64,000 bases of DNA. Source: Cryptomeria japonica (taxonomy: Eukaryota; Streptophyta; Pinopsida; Cupressales; Cupressaceae). The notes beneath the pieces were generated by a model. That model worked only from the letters and a program-made list of their open reading frames with translations. It had not been told where the DNA came from and ran no database searches. Both the position numbers and the translations under genes were made by a program. This document shows positions 35,366 through 46,092 of this stretch, piece after piece (the stretch's first letter is position 1; each line of letters opens with the position of its first letter). The stretch is taken from assembly GCF_030272615.1 (NCBI RefSeq), contig NC_081410.1, positions 256,417,533-256,481,532 of the forward strand, written 5' to 3'.

Positions 35366-37342
35366 CTGACATGATTGATTGGTTGACTGTAGGAGTATCT
35401 GCCTATGTTGGAGTCACGGGCGAGATTCCCATCGACTCAGAGGTTGCGACCAGAGTTGTTGATTCAGGATATGATTTCTATTGAGGAGATGGGTCTCACA
35501 CATGTGCTATATGTGCCTGAGTTTCAGGCAAACATGGGTTTGCTGACTGCACTGGTGGAGAGATGGCACTCCGAGACTTGCACGTTTCACTTGCCTATGG
35601 GTGAGATGACAGTGACGCTTGAGGACGTCTACAGGATTCTGCATATTCTGATTGATGGAGAGTTGATTCCATATGATCGAGACGGAGACAGAGAGGCACT
35701 GAGACGGGTATTTCAGGATCCCGGGTTGGAGATGCGAGCAGGTCACGTGGCATGGGATACCATGACCGCTACAGGTTTAGCTTTACCAGCTATTATCGGA
35801 GGAGTCATCAGTGGGTACTTGTGTCCGGACAGAGCTACACAAGGATTGGCAGTTGGCTGGGGAGGGGCATTGGAGACACTGGTGACTGAGCACACTAGAT
35901 ATGCATGGGGGCCATGTGTCCTGGCCCATTTGTACTATGAGCTGCATCAGTTTGTGTACCACGGATCAGTGGGCTTGGGCTGCGGAGTGACTCTCCTATA
36001 GGTGTGGGCATATGAGCACCTGCCGATCACATGACCTATCCACTTCAGAGGCAGAGGGCATGGACGGAGCTTTGTGCATTTGTACGATATGATTACATCA
36101 CAGCCTCGGATTGGTCGACTGGAGCATTGGAGATGCGTCATAGATGATATTGATATGGTTATCTAGAGGCTGTACCTGGGGTGCGAGGAGTGGGATGACG
36201 ACGCAGTGGAGCTACCCTATGCATTCAGGAGTAGGTATCTGATTGGGCGGATGCCCTATATTCTGGAGAGGCAGCTTGTTGACAGGGTATGCAGATAGTT
36301 CGGCAGGATTCAGCGGATGCCACGAGGCTCGGGCATGTATGCCCGTACAGTCAGAGATCAGGTACAGTTCAGGCCACTGTTATCATATGATCAGGCTGTG
36401 ACACAGCTGGCAGAGATGATGCCATTACCATGGGACATGTGGCCGGAGGTAGAGGATGCAGGGATGGACGCAGAGTACTCTGCGTATTGGGCAGAGCATC
36501 CATTTCCGAGATTGATAGATCCGGGAGAGCTGCTGGAGGGAGAGGCTGGAGGGGATGATGATGATGATGGTGGAGGAGATTGAGGCAGGGGTCGACAGAG
36601 GCGGAGGGGAGTGGTGGGAGAGAGGCGAGTAGCACCTTGAAGGGAGGGAGGACAGGAGAGAGCAGCCCAGGTGGTGAGGGGTCGAGGTGGATTGCCCCTA
36701 CATGTACCAGCAACACAGGGTCCTAGAGCACAGGGACCGAGACAGGTGCAGGGACAGGGACAGGTGTAGAGACAGGTACCTATTCAGGCACCTAGACAGG
36801 TAGAGGGGGAGGCACAGGTGCAGGCACCTGTAGAGGAGGAGCCACAGGCAGAGGCTGAGGGTGGAGATCGTGAGGAGGATGAGCTGCTAGGGCTGAGAGA
36901 GATCTGCCAGGGCCAGGCAGATGAGATTGTGGATTTGGAGCGGGAGAGGGATCACCTCAGGATCAGGCTCAGGGACACAGAGCGGGAGAGAGACCAGGCC
37001 ATCCAGAGATATACTGAGGCCGAGACAGCTCTGAGGGCAGGGAGGCGGGCAACAGAGGATGCAGGGGCAGGCTACGCATATGTGCTACGAGCCGGAGAGG
37101 AGATCGCCTACTAGAGGGATCTGTACTATGGTGTCGTGCCAGTGGATCAGCGGGCGAGGAGCTTCCATAGATCGTCGCGCACAGCGACGGCTACGGGAGG
37201 GAGTCGTAGGAGGCAAGCATCCAGCGGTGGGGTCATGGGTCCTCCACCACCACCAGACAGGCAGGGGGATCCTGGAGTGGGACCATCTAGAGCTCAGACT
37301 CTGTCGAGGCCAGGCGGCTCCGAGGGAGGGAGTTCATCATAG

Positions 37343-39045
37343 CCATAGAGGGCTCCCCTTTGTATCAGTATATGTACCATTTTTGTATTGTAGACACCTG
37401 CGGGTGATTTTGTAGCCATATGATTCTTTTGACATCATTGTATCATGACACTTTTGATTATATATGAGAGATGATCCATTTTTGCGGCAGCTATATGCAT
37501 GTGTACCTTATGTGATGAGATGTTCTTATGTGATGCATGTTTTATGATATGGATGCTTATATGATGCAATGCAATATATTTTTGTTCTTTTATGTTGTAT
37601 ATGTGATGCATGATGCAAATGTGAATGTATGTAATGCAAATGAATATGATAATGCAAATGATTATTTACATAATGAAAATGTGAGATGTGCTAACATGTG
37701 TTGTATGCAGGATGTGATGCAATTGTGATATGCATATGTATGTATGAAATGCTTATATGTGGTGATGTAGGTGTAACTATATGAAATGCAAATATTTTTG
37801 GTGTGTCATTATACTCAGTCATGTGATAGCAGGCTACGCGGACTTGAGAAGGACAATGGAAGTCAATCAAGAAAGGGGGATGGAAGATAGAAGATATGAA
37901 CGTGAAAGAGCTTCTTGTGCGGTATCATCATTGAGCTTATTATGGCAAGTAGGTTATGACAATCGAGGCATATGTTCAACCCAGAAAGTCATTGTACCCA
38001 TTTGCATGGAGATAAGACAATCACAAACAAGGAATGCCCCAGTTCACACTAGACTCACAGTGTCCTCATATCCTTGGACAAGTCATAGCATTACTAAGAG
38101 ACAATCCACAGACAGCAAAAGAAAATGGGTGACGATACCCCATCCTCGCCTTTCTAGTCAAAGACATCCTGGAGATAGAATCTCTAGTCAAAGACATCCT
38201 GGAAAAGCTAAAAGACATGTCACCAGAAAGATAAAATCAAAAGAAAACCAAGACTCGACACCAACATCCACTGTAGTCCTCAAGTTTAGTGTCTCTTGTC
38301 ACCTGTATAAGTCTTATTTGATTGTGGTCACAATGTTCACTTTCACAGAAAGGATAGATAGCACTGAACCATATGTTGTCTGAGTCTGTTGAAAAGATTT
38401 GATTTTTGTTGAAGCTCATTGTTACTACTGTGTCTCATCTAAAACTGACTGAATCCATGAAACTGATACTTTATTGTGGAGAAGATGAAACTTTATTGCG
38501 GATCTGTGATGCAAATGTTGCTTTATTGCAGATTGTGTGCAGATAGACTGAAGGAAGCTGGAAGAAACTGTACTCCTCGAAACATGTGATGTTCTTAGTT
38601 CCACACCCATTACTAGACGTAGGATTTTGCCTTAGTCACATAGAGGATCTGATTTATTATGGATGGAAAGGGAGTAAAAAAGGAGGGTTATGGATGGCTA
38701 ACCAATCTTAGGTAGATCAATAACAAGCCATGATGGGAATGGGTAAGTTTATTGTGAACGAATAGGTTGTGAGTGTGTGCAAAGTGAAAGGATGAAAGAG
38801 AATCCTAAAGGAGAGAGGAGCAATGTCTCTACGCATGGTGCTGGTGACCCAGTTTTCACCATGGTACTTGCCCAAGGCACCACCGAAGTGGTTTTCACCG
38901 TTGGACGAAATTATTTCTCTTTACTTTTTTCGATTTTTCAATTTTTTTGTGTCACAAGGCGCCTATTTGCCAGGTTTTCACCAAGTAACGATTTTTTTGT
39001 TTTATAATTTTTTTTGTATTTTTGAATTAGGATGTTCCGAAGAGC
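37343..39045. other. Spacer between the convergent PMD gene and integrase
   Basis: The two transcripts would meet here. 37490-37760 is rich in ATGCA and GATGCAAATG words. A 30-base duplication (CTAGTCAAAGACATCCTGGA) sits at 38151-38206. A CCTGCGGG plus ATTTTGTA block at 37390-37415 recurs after the PMD frame of the second element and may mark its 3' end. A 200-codon plus frame at 37781-38383 has no motif I know. 38840-38980 repeats a GTTTTCACC phrase three times. Confidence 0.5.
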
Positions 39046-40455
39046 TTATGTGTAGAACCTGTGAAGGTGCATGCTGTTGATAGGATCCTCCAAAGATTCC
39101 CCTTTTGTAGTTGAGAGCTGATATGCCCCAGATCCATATACCGCTGTGATGATGTAAGGACCAAGCCAGTTTGGTTCGAACTTGCCCTTTTTATCTCTGT
39201 CTTGCTGATTCTTGGGGTTCTCTCTGAGTACTAAGTCACCTACCTCAAATGTGCGAGGCTTCACTTTGTGATTGTAACTACGACTCATTCGTTGTTGGTA
39301 AGCCTTGAGATGGTTAAAAGCAGTGTGCCTTCGTTCCTCCAGCAGTTCTAGTTCTTGTAAGCGAGAGACCCTGTAGTCTTCATCATTGATTATGTTCCTC
39401 AAGGAGACCCGTAGAGCAGGTAGCTCGACCTCAATAGGCAAGATGGCTTCAGCACCATAGACAAGCAAGTAGGGTGTAGCTCCTGTAGGTGTGCGGACAC
39501 TTGTGCGATAGGCCCAGAGTGCAGGATTGAGTTGGATATGCCAGTTACGGCTAGCGTCGTCAACTATCTTTTTAAGGATTTTGAGAATTGTTTTATTAGA
39601 CGCCTCAGCTTGGCCATTACCTTGGGGGTAATCTGGTGTGGATAAACGATGGGAGATATGGAAGCGCTCACAGAGTTCATGAACATCCTGATTTTTGAAG
39701 GGACGCCCGTTATCAGTAATAATGGAAGTAGGAATCCTGTATTGGCAAATGATGTAGTTCAGGATGAAGGTAGCGATTTGTTTCCCAGTAACTTGTGTGA
39801 GAGGCACGGCTTCAATCCACTTTGTAAAATACTCTATGGCTATGATAATGAATTTATGTCCATTGGAAGAAGGAGGATGAATCTTGCCTATGAGATCGAG
39901 TCCCCACTGACAAAAGGGCCAAGGAGATGCAAGTGGTTGTAGTTCTTGTGCTAGTGCATGTATGAGGTTTCCATGAATTTGACACTGCTTACACTTCTTG
40001 ACAAACTGATATGCATCTTTTTCCATAGTAGGCCAGTAATATCCAGTCCTGATGAGTTTCTTGGCCAAGGTAGGACCACTAGTATGCGGACCACATATCC
40101 CTTCATGCACTTCTCGTAATGCAATCTGAGCTTCGTCACTCTCTAAACATCTAAGAAGGGTGCCATCTAGACCTTGTCGGTATAGGATATCTGCTAAAAT
40201 GACGTATCGAGAGGATTGGCGAATGAAAGTGCGGCGTTGATTGTTCAATAGATCGGGAGGTAAGATATTTTCGCGAAGGTATGTGAATATGGGACCATAT
40301 AACTGGGATTCAGGACCAACAACACATATTATTTTCTTAGGAGTGATTTCATATGATGGCATCAGCAGGTTGTCTACCAGGAATTCATAGCAGGTCTCAT
40401 TTTGTGTTAGATCAATGAGCGAAGCAATTGTAGCCATGGCATCTGCAGCGCAATT
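39046..40455 (-). CDS. Gypsy integrase (pol C-terminal part)
   Basis: 463 codons from the first Met, continuous with the upstream frame apart from the TAG at 40456-40458. Zinc-binding HHCC: HEGICGPH, then CKQCQIH. The catalytic D,D,E triad lies in GLDLIGKI, ITDNGRPF and GNGQAEASNK. A C-terminal binding domain (FEVGDLVLRENPKNQ, GPYIITAVYGSGAYQL) follows. There is no chromodomain, as expected for Tat rather than chromoviruses. The product would insert element DNA into the genome and make the 5-base duplication seen here. The domain looks complete and all catalytic residues are present; its expression would need the upstream stops to be bypassed or supply from another copy. Confidence 0.93.
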   Translation of the reverse strand, partial: NCAADAMATIASLIDLTQNETCYEFLVDNLLMPSYEITPKKIICVVGPESQLYGPIFTYLRENILPPDLLNNQRRTFIRQSSRYVILADILYRQGLDGTLLRCLESDEAQIALREVHEGICGPHTSGPTLAKKLIRTGYYWPTMEKDAYQFVKKCKQCQIHGNLIHALAQELQPLASPWPFCQWGLDLIGKIHPPSSNGHKFIIIAIEYFTKWIEAVPLTQVTGKQIATFILNYIICQYRIPTSIITDNGRPFKNQDVHELCERFHISHRLSTPDYPQGNGQAEASNKTILKILKKIVDDASRNWHIQLNPALWAYRTSVRTPTGATPYLLVYGAEAILPIEVELPALRVSLRNIINDEDYRVSRLQELELLEERRHTAFNHLKAYQQRMSRSYNHKVKPRTFEVGDLVLRENPKNQQDRDKKGKFEPNWLGPYIITAVYGSGAYQLSTTKGESLEDPINSMHLHRFYT

Positions 40456-40932
40456 CTATTCTCTTGGTATCTGCTCAAACTCTATCTTTGCAAAGTGTTG
40501 TTTCAGATCATCTACCAGTTGTTTGTAAGGCATTAGCTTTTCATCTTTTGTTTGATAATCATCAGTTGCTTGACGGATGACAAGTTGAGAATCCCCAAAA
40601 ACACGAAGTTCTTGGATCTTCCATTGAACTGCAATTCTTAACCCAGTTGTTAATGCCTCGTATTCCGCTATATTGTTAGTGCAAGGAAATGATAAGCGGT
40701 ATGATTTTGGTATAGAATCGCCTTGAGGAGTTATAAAGAGTATACCCGCTCCTGCCCCGTGCTGTGTGTATGAGCCGATGGGAATTGGTGGCATCAAGAC
40801 TGGTGGGTTCAAAAGATAGTCTTTGAGCGTCTGAAAAGCCTGTTGACAGTTCTCATCCCATTTGAACTTGATGTTTTTGTGTAGCAGGTGCTGGAAAGGG
40901 TTACACTTATCTGCAAGTTGTGCTATGAATCT
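40456..40932 (-). pseudogene. Truncated RNase H region, start plus second (aRNH) RNase H remnant
   Basis: After the TGA at 40933-40935 the frame goes on with the opening of a normal gypsy RNase H (KFKWDENCQQAFQTLKDYL, PPVLMPPIP). It then jumps directly into a second RNase H type: GAGAGILFITPQGD, TNNIAEYEALTTGL, FGDSQLVIRQ, ending just before ADAMATIAS. The rest of the first RNase H and the first catalytic Asp of the second are missing, so I infer an internal deletion near 40770-40800, probably several hundred bases. A second RNase H after the first is a known mark of the Tat lineage. Without the first one the element should be unable to finish DNA synthesis by itself. Confidence 0.85.
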
Positions 40933-43900
40933 TCATATGGACTGGAGTCTCCCTTGTAAAGATCGAAGTTGACTGATATTCTTGGGTGGCGGCATGTCCA
41001 AGATAGCCTTGACCTTCGCTAGATCAGCTTCTATTCCTCTTTTAGACACAATGAATCCTAGGAGCTTCCCGGAGGTTACTCCAAAGACGCATTTCTTTGG
41101 ATTTAGTCTTACCTTATATTTTTCCAGCCGATCAAAGACAACTGAAAGGATGTTCAAGTGTGTATCTCTGTCTATTGATTTTCCCAAAAGATCGTCAACA
41201 TAATCTTCCACGGTTATGTGCATGAGATCATGAAAGATAGTAGTCATCGCTCTTTGATAAGTAGCGCCTGCATTTTTCAGCCCAAAGGGCATGACATTCC
41301 AACAGAAGGTTCCCCATGGACAAGTGAATGATGTTTTATGTTGATCTTCAGGTGCAATCCTGATCTGATTATATCCAGAAAATCCATCCATTAAAGATAA
41401 CATTTCATGACCTGCTGTGAGATCAACGATCAAGTCAATGTTTGGTAATGGGAAATCATCCTTTGGACAAGCCTTGTTGATATCTCTGAAGTCTGTACAT
41501 ATCCTTATGCTGCGATCCGGTTTACTGATGGGTACTAGATTGGAAATCCATTTGGGATAATCAATTGGGCGTATGAATCCGACATCCAATAATTTCTCCA
41601 GCTCTGCCTTGACTAGCAATGCCACTTGTGGATGCATTTTCCTTAATTTCTGCTTTACTGGTTTTGCCCCCGGTTTGACTGTCAAATGATGCATAACCAA
41701 ATCCGGATCCAGTCCAAGCATATCAGCGTATGACCATGCAAAGTTGACTTGTCGTCCCTTAAAGAAGCTTATAAATTTTGCTCTCTCGGCCTCTGTCAAT
41801 GATTGAGCCAAAAATATGTTGTGTGGAACCTCTGTTGTACCAATGTTTGTCTTTATAGTCTCCTCTACCAACATGGATGATTTTTCCTCGTATGATGCTG
41901 GGAGAATGTCGAGCCTTCCATCTTCGGGCGCCTCAGAGAGGTTTTTACCCTCAGATACGTCCTTTCTTTTTATTTTTTTGGAGTCAGATAGTGCCACAGT
42001 GTGGTTTTCGCCATAAGACCCTTGTTTTGTTTTTATTTTCACATTTTTGCGACTAGAAGGCCCGACACCCTCACCAAAGTATGCTATGTTGTTGAGCTCT
42101 ATGGCGTATCCTGCTTTGTGGTCTCCAGGGGGAAAATCATCTCGAATGCCAAGGTAGTCGATAATAGCTTCATCATTTTGAAATGTATCAAATTGTGCTG
42201 GTCCTTCATGATCCCAGTCAATGAGTTGAGGATGAACAAGGGGAAGATCATTAGTGTTTTCAGAGTTTGTTGGACGAAGAGTGAAGATGTGGTTATATTC
42301 AGGTATGTCAAGGTAATCGTCGAGGTCATCGATGGTGCTCTCCTCATCAGTTTCGATCGTGAGTGAATCCAAATTGTCATCACTAGTAGAGCCTTCTGGG
42401 ACAGGTGTCCTCATCCTATGTGATTTTGACCTAGGACCTTGAAACGAAGCTTGTGCGGGATCCTTATGGGTTGGTTCTTGACCAACTCTGAACTTTTTGT
42501 AAAATTCCTCCTCCTCTGTAGGTTCATCTGGCTCTCTGAATGTCTCGGTGAGCTCATAGTCACTGGAGGATTTGTCTGAACCCCATTCCCACTCATTAGA
42601 GTCTGTGGAATAGTAATCCTCTTGTTGAACTTCGGCAACTTTGATTCGCCATACCTCTTTTGTTCTTTTATTACGTAGTCTGGGATTCAGAAAACCAAGC
42701 CCCTTGGAGCGTTCCCTTCTTGTAGTTAGCTCAGGTTGTAAGGGCTCCATGACACCTTCTTTGCGTAGTCCAAGAGGGATTTTTCCATCATACCTGAATC
42801 TTTGCAAAATTTTGAAGCCTTTGCCATAGTTCTCACAGGGTATAGTAATCTGATCATGTGTGTCCTCTTCAACGTCCTTATAGAGCATTTTATATAAATT
42901 TTCTTCTTCTAGTTCACCCCATTTTTGAAAGATGGTAGGATCCCATTTGAGTATCATGATGGAGATTTGCTTGTTAGGATGTGGCCTCCCATATTCCTTG
43001 GGAGAGGTCATGACTTGTCGTAAAAACATTGTCTGATTCAGAGTGTATTCTCCCATGCCTTTTTCTTGAAACTTGCCTCTAAGTTCACCTTGTTTGGATG
43101 TCGAGGGTTTTAATGACTCAGGATCAATGTATGCCGAAGAAGGAGTAGCCTCACGATTACTGGGAATGATAGTTTCAGTATGTGATCTCAAGTTATTACA
43201 ATATATGAATGGATTTGGATCACCATTGACCGTTACCTCGACTCCATTGTGAGGAAACTTAATGCACTGATGGTATGTTGATGGGACTGCCCTCATTTCA
43301 TGAATCCAAGGACGTCCTAGCAATATGTTGTATGTGAGATCAAGATCTAGGACTTGACAAACCACATCCTTTGTGACTGGCCCTATTCTTAGCGGTAAGG
43401 TGACTGTGCCCTTGGACGAGCGCTCTTCATCATCATAAGCCTTGATGGTGATTTGGTTTGTAGCATTCACAGCCTTGTCAGAATATCCCAATTGTCTTAT
43501 GGTACTCAAGGTACAAATATTAAGACCTGCTCCTCCATCTATCAGGACTCGCTTTATTCTATGTTTATGTATGAAGGCTTCAACATGTAGAGGTGCATTA
43601 TGTGGCTGACTTATGGAGGCGTCATCGGCTTCTGTAAATGTGAGGGAGTGTGGAACGGATAGGTATCCCACCATGGCTTGAAATTGGTCCACGTTTAGAT
43701 CAGTAGGGACGACAGTATCTCTCAAGATTTTGTCAAGGATAGCTTTATGTGCAGGAGATATACGTAAGAGCTCAAGGATTGAAATGAGCGCGGGTGTCTT
43801 CCCTAACTGTTCTACAAGGTCATACTCAGGCTTGGTTGATGAAGAAGCGGTGTTTTTAGTTGAAGCACCTGGCAAAGTAATTTTACCTCGACGAGTTGTA

Positions 43901-46092
43901 ACATGACATTCAGAGGTAGATTCGGATGAAGATCCCACACCTTTTAGGACAATCTTGGGTCTCTGAGAAGGATTCTTAGGATTTTTGTTTTTGATAGTGA
44001 TAGTAGAAATATGACTGTCCATTGAGATGTGATTGATAGTAGAATCATAATTGTAAGGTGCTCTAGTGTAATTGGCTTGATCATCTGTGACTTTTCCTTT
44101 TCCTTTGTCATGTTTTGGGAATGGTTCCTTAAACATCTCATGCTCTTGATTAGATGAATGTCCCTCAATCTCTATATCTCCTCTGTCAATGAGATCTTGC
44201 ACAATGTTTTTCAATCGATGGCAATTACCTGTCTTGTGACCCTTGCTCTTATGAAACTCACAATACTCATCATCATTCCACCAATTTGGTTTTACCTTTG
44301 GTTCATAAGGAGGAAAATCTGGAACTGTAATTAATTTGTTTGCTACAAGCTTTTTGAATACTAATTCAAGTGGTTCCCCCAATGGAGTGTACTTCCTTCG
44401 TGGTCTAGAAGTTGTTTGAGTGTTCACCTGATTGTTGGTAGAACTTGATCCAGAAAAGACGAACTTGGGTCTCACTGTGTTGGCATCAACAACACCATCA
44501 TTAACTGTGTTCTTGTTCTTGTTCCAAAATTTTGGTTTGTCCTTTCCTTTAAAGTCCTCTTTGTTTTCTTTGAATAGTTTGATAACTCCTTGTTCAATTA
44601 AGACCTTTTCTGTCGCTAGGCCCTTTTCAATAACATCCTTGAATGTAGACAAACAAGCTTTTCTGAGATCATATCCAATAGCCTTGTTAAAATTTTGTGT
44701 GAACATTTCTACCATTTGTTTCTGTGGGATTTCGCAAGAGCATCTGCTAGCTAAATTTCTCCATCTCTGTAAAAATGTTGCGAAAGATTCTCCTTCCTTT
44801 TGTTTCATATTGCACAAGGTAGTAACTAAGACATCTGTTTCAATGTTGTAAGAGAAATGCTGAATGAATGCCTCTGCCAAGTCGCCCCATGACTTAATAC
44901 CAGGAGGTAATTGAGAAAACCATTCCATAGCTTGATCTCCTAAGCTCTGTGGGAACAACCTCATTAAGTATGTTTCTTCTGCTGCTACCTCAATACAAGC
45001 TGTGAAGAATTGTCTTATGTGTGCCTTGGGGTCTCCTCTCCCTCTATATTTGTCAAATTTTGGCGTTACAAAGTGTGGAGGAAATGGAGGCATTGGAATG
45101 CTCTTATCGAAGGGATAAGGACATATATCTCTCATAGTGTATGTAGGTTTTGGTGTACTCATGTCCTCCATTTTCTTTTGTAGATCTCTAATTTGTTGCT
45201 CCAAATTATTCTTGGGAGGAGATGGATTTCTTGTAGCATACCCCATGTTTGAAATGCCCATTTGAGGAGGAGCTTGTTGCATGTATGGATGATACTGATC
45301 GTAGACATGTCCATATGGAGGTCTATATTGTTGCGACATATATGGAGCACTTGGCATAACTTCTTGTTGAGGGACCCCATATCTATTTTGTGCATGTATA
45401 CCATATTCAATAGGCCTTTCATTTTCCATTGTGTTGCCCCCAATTTTGACATGAGGTCTCCTTGTGTCAAAATTTTGAGGATGTCCTTGAGTATCCACTT
45501 TTTTTGATTGATTCATACCTTGAGCATGTGATTGAGCATAAGGCCTCCATGATGGTCCTTGAGTGTAAGTATCATATGTTTGAGCTTGTGTATGTGGGAT
45601 TGCTGGCTTTTGAAGCAAAGCTGATGGTGACTCAGGCATCATATTATTCAGTCCTCTATTTCCTCCACTATTTGGTCTCCTTTGATCCATGTTAGGTTGA
45701 GTTTGTTGTGAGGGTCGACTTTCCATAAGTTGAGATAAGTCAAAATCATGCGGTATTTTAGCTCCACTTTGTGCCATCATGTTTAAAAAGTATTGACGAT
45801 CTCTCCTCATTATCTCTTCAACCAATCTATTGAATTGAGGATCCATTATGGATTCTTGTATGTCTGCTGATAGTATTGAAGAGTTGTCCACTGTGTCATT
45901 GTGTGTAGCATTGTTGTTTATAGTGTTTGCACTTTCCACATTTGGATTGTGTCTATAAACATTCATGTCTGGTAATGTAGTGTGCTCAGGATTGTAGAAT
46001 AGATCATTGTCATACTCATAAGAACTCATGTTTACGGATTCTTGAGCTTCTTTAGCTATTCTCCTAGATTTTTGAAGGCGGGTTTCAACCAT
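40933..46092 (-). CDS. Gypsy gag-protease-reverse transcriptase polyprotein
   Basis: A 1,719-codon open frame, without a break between gag and pol. Retrotransposon gag domain around residues 335-500 (PKFDKYRGRGDPKAHIRQF, AMEWFSQLPPGIKSW, SFATFLQRWRNLASRC). A finger at about 607-625 (CEFHKSKGHKTGNCH). Aspartic protease at about 845 with VLIDGGAGLNIC (DGG instead of DSG, frequent in this lineage) and LLGRPWIHEM. A long acidic linker follows, then RT at about 1480-1665: FIRPIDYPKWISNLVPISKP, CTDFRDINKACPKD, FSGYNQIRIAPEDQ, and YVDD at 41191-41202. It ends in a TGA at a position where the family has an Arg; the following frame is the same one. Confidence 0.95.
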   Translation of the reverse strand: MVETRLQKSRRIAKEAQESVNMSSYEYDNDLFYNPEHTTLPDMNVYRHNPNVESANTINNNATHNDTVDNSSILSADIQESIMDPQFNRLVEEIMRRDRQYFLNMMAQSGAKIPHDFDLSQLMESRPSQQTQPNMDQRRPNSGGNRGLNNMMPESPSALLQKPAIPHTQAQTYDTYTQGPSWRPYAQSHAQGMNQSKKVDTQGHPQNFDTRRPHVKIGGNTMENERPIEYGIHAQNRYGVPQQEVMPSAPYMSQQYRPPYGHVYDQYHPYMQQAPPQMGISNMGYATRNPSPPKNNLEQQIRDLQKKMEDMSTPKPTYTMRDICPYPFDKSIPMPPFPPHFVTPKFDKYRGRGDPKAHIRQFFTACIEVAAEETYLMRLFPQSLGDQAMEWFSQLPPGIKSWGDLAEAFIQHFSYNIETDVLVTTLCNMKQKEGESFATFLQRWRNLASRCSCEIPQKQMVEMFTQNFNKAIGYDLRKACLSTFKDVIEKGLATEKVLIEQGVIKLFKENKEDFKGKDKPKFWNKNKNTVNDGVVDANTVRPKFVFSGSSSTNNQVNTQTTSRPRRKYTPLGEPLELVFKKLVANKLITVPDFPPYEPKVKPNWWNDDEYCEFHKSKGHKTGNCHRLKNIVQDLIDRGDIEIEGHSSNQEHEMFKEPFPKHDKGKGKVTDDQANYTRAPYNYDSTINHISMDSHISTITIKNKNPKNPSQRPKIVLKGVGSSSESTSECHVTTRRGKITLPGASTKNTASSSTKPEYDLVEQLGKTPALISILELLRISPAHKAILDKILRDTVVPTDLNVDQFQAMVGYLSVPHSLTFTEADDASISQPHNAPLHVEAFIHKHRIKRVLIDGGAGLNICTLSTIRQLGYSDKAVNATNQITIKAYDDEERSSKGTVTLPLRIGPVTKDVVCQVLDLDLTYNILLGRPWIHEMRAVPSTYHQCIKFPHNGVEVTVNGDPNPFIYCNNLRSHTETIIPSNREATPSSAYIDPESLKPSTSKQGELRGKFQEKGMGEYTLNQTMFLRQVMTSPKEYGRPHPNKQISIMILKWDPTIFQKWGELEEENLYKMLYKDVEEDTHDQITIPCENYGKGFKILQRFRYDGKIPLGLRKEGVMEPLQPELTTRRERSKGLGFLNPRLRNKRTKEVWRIKVAEVQQEDYYSTDSNEWEWGSDKSSSDYELTETFREPDEPTEEEEFYKKFRVGQEPTHKDPAQASFQGPRSKSHRMRTPVPEGSTSDDNLDSLTIETDEESTIDDLDDYLDIPEYNHIFTLRPTNSENTNDLPLVHPQLIDWDHEGPAQFDTFQNDEAIIDYLGIRDDFPPGDHKAGYAIELNNIAYFGEGVGPSSRKNVKIKTKQGSYGENHTVALSDSKKIKRKDVSEGKNLSEAPEDGRLDILPASYEEKSSMLVEETIKTNIGTTEVPHNIFLAQSLTEAERAKFISFFKGRQVNFAWSYADMLGLDPDLVMHHLTVKPGAKPVKQKLRKMHPQVALLVKAELEKLLDVGFIRPIDYPKWISNLVPISKPDRSIRICTDFRDINKACPKDDFPLPNIDLIVDLTAGHEMLSLMDGFSGYNQIRIAPEDQHKTSFTCPWGTFCWNVMPFGLKNAGATYQRAMTTIFHDLMHITVEDYVDDLLGKSIDRDTHLNILSVVFDRLEKYKVRLNPKKCVFGVTSGKLLGFIVSKRGIEADLAKVKAILDMPPPKNISQLRSLQGRLQSI

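Larger units (their letters stand above)
34524..37342 (+). pseudogene. Antisense two-exon plant mobile domain (PMD) gene
   Basis: Exon 1 (34524-34589, 22 codons, MALVHRFDRV...) ends at CTG/GTAAGT, a strong donor. The intron (34590-35392) ends TTGACTGTAG, and exon 2 (from 35393) continues in frame. Exon 2 begins with a PMD: MGLTHVLYVPEFQ, LVERWHSETCTFHLPMGEMT, VTLEDVYRILHILIDGE, WGPCVLAHLYYELHQF, YLIGRMPYILERQ. A Gly/Asp-rich linker, a Gln/Pro-rich repeat stretch (about 36690-36830) and a coiled coil of about 65 residues (36875-37080) follow, then a Ser/Gly-rich tail. PMD occurs in transposons and in the host silencing proteins MAIN and MAIL1. Eight internal stops (35999, 36032, 36164, 36296, 36581, 36638, 36767, 37112) make it dead as it stands. 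Confidence 0.85.

Noticed and set aside
35405-37342. Stop-codon readthrough or a different genetic code for the PMD frame
   Set aside because: Stops are of two kinds, mostly not shared between copies, and face ordinary Gln or Arg codons in the other copy; decay is simpler.
37781-38383. 200-codon plus-strand frame after the PMD gene
   Set aside because: No domain; contains a 30-base duplication; the equivalent part of the second element lies beyond the window edge, so conservation cannot be judged.
42001-42366. Plus-strand frames of up to 139 codons across gag-pol (41816-45695)
   Set aside because: They are shadows of the 1,719-codon minus-strand frame, without motifs.
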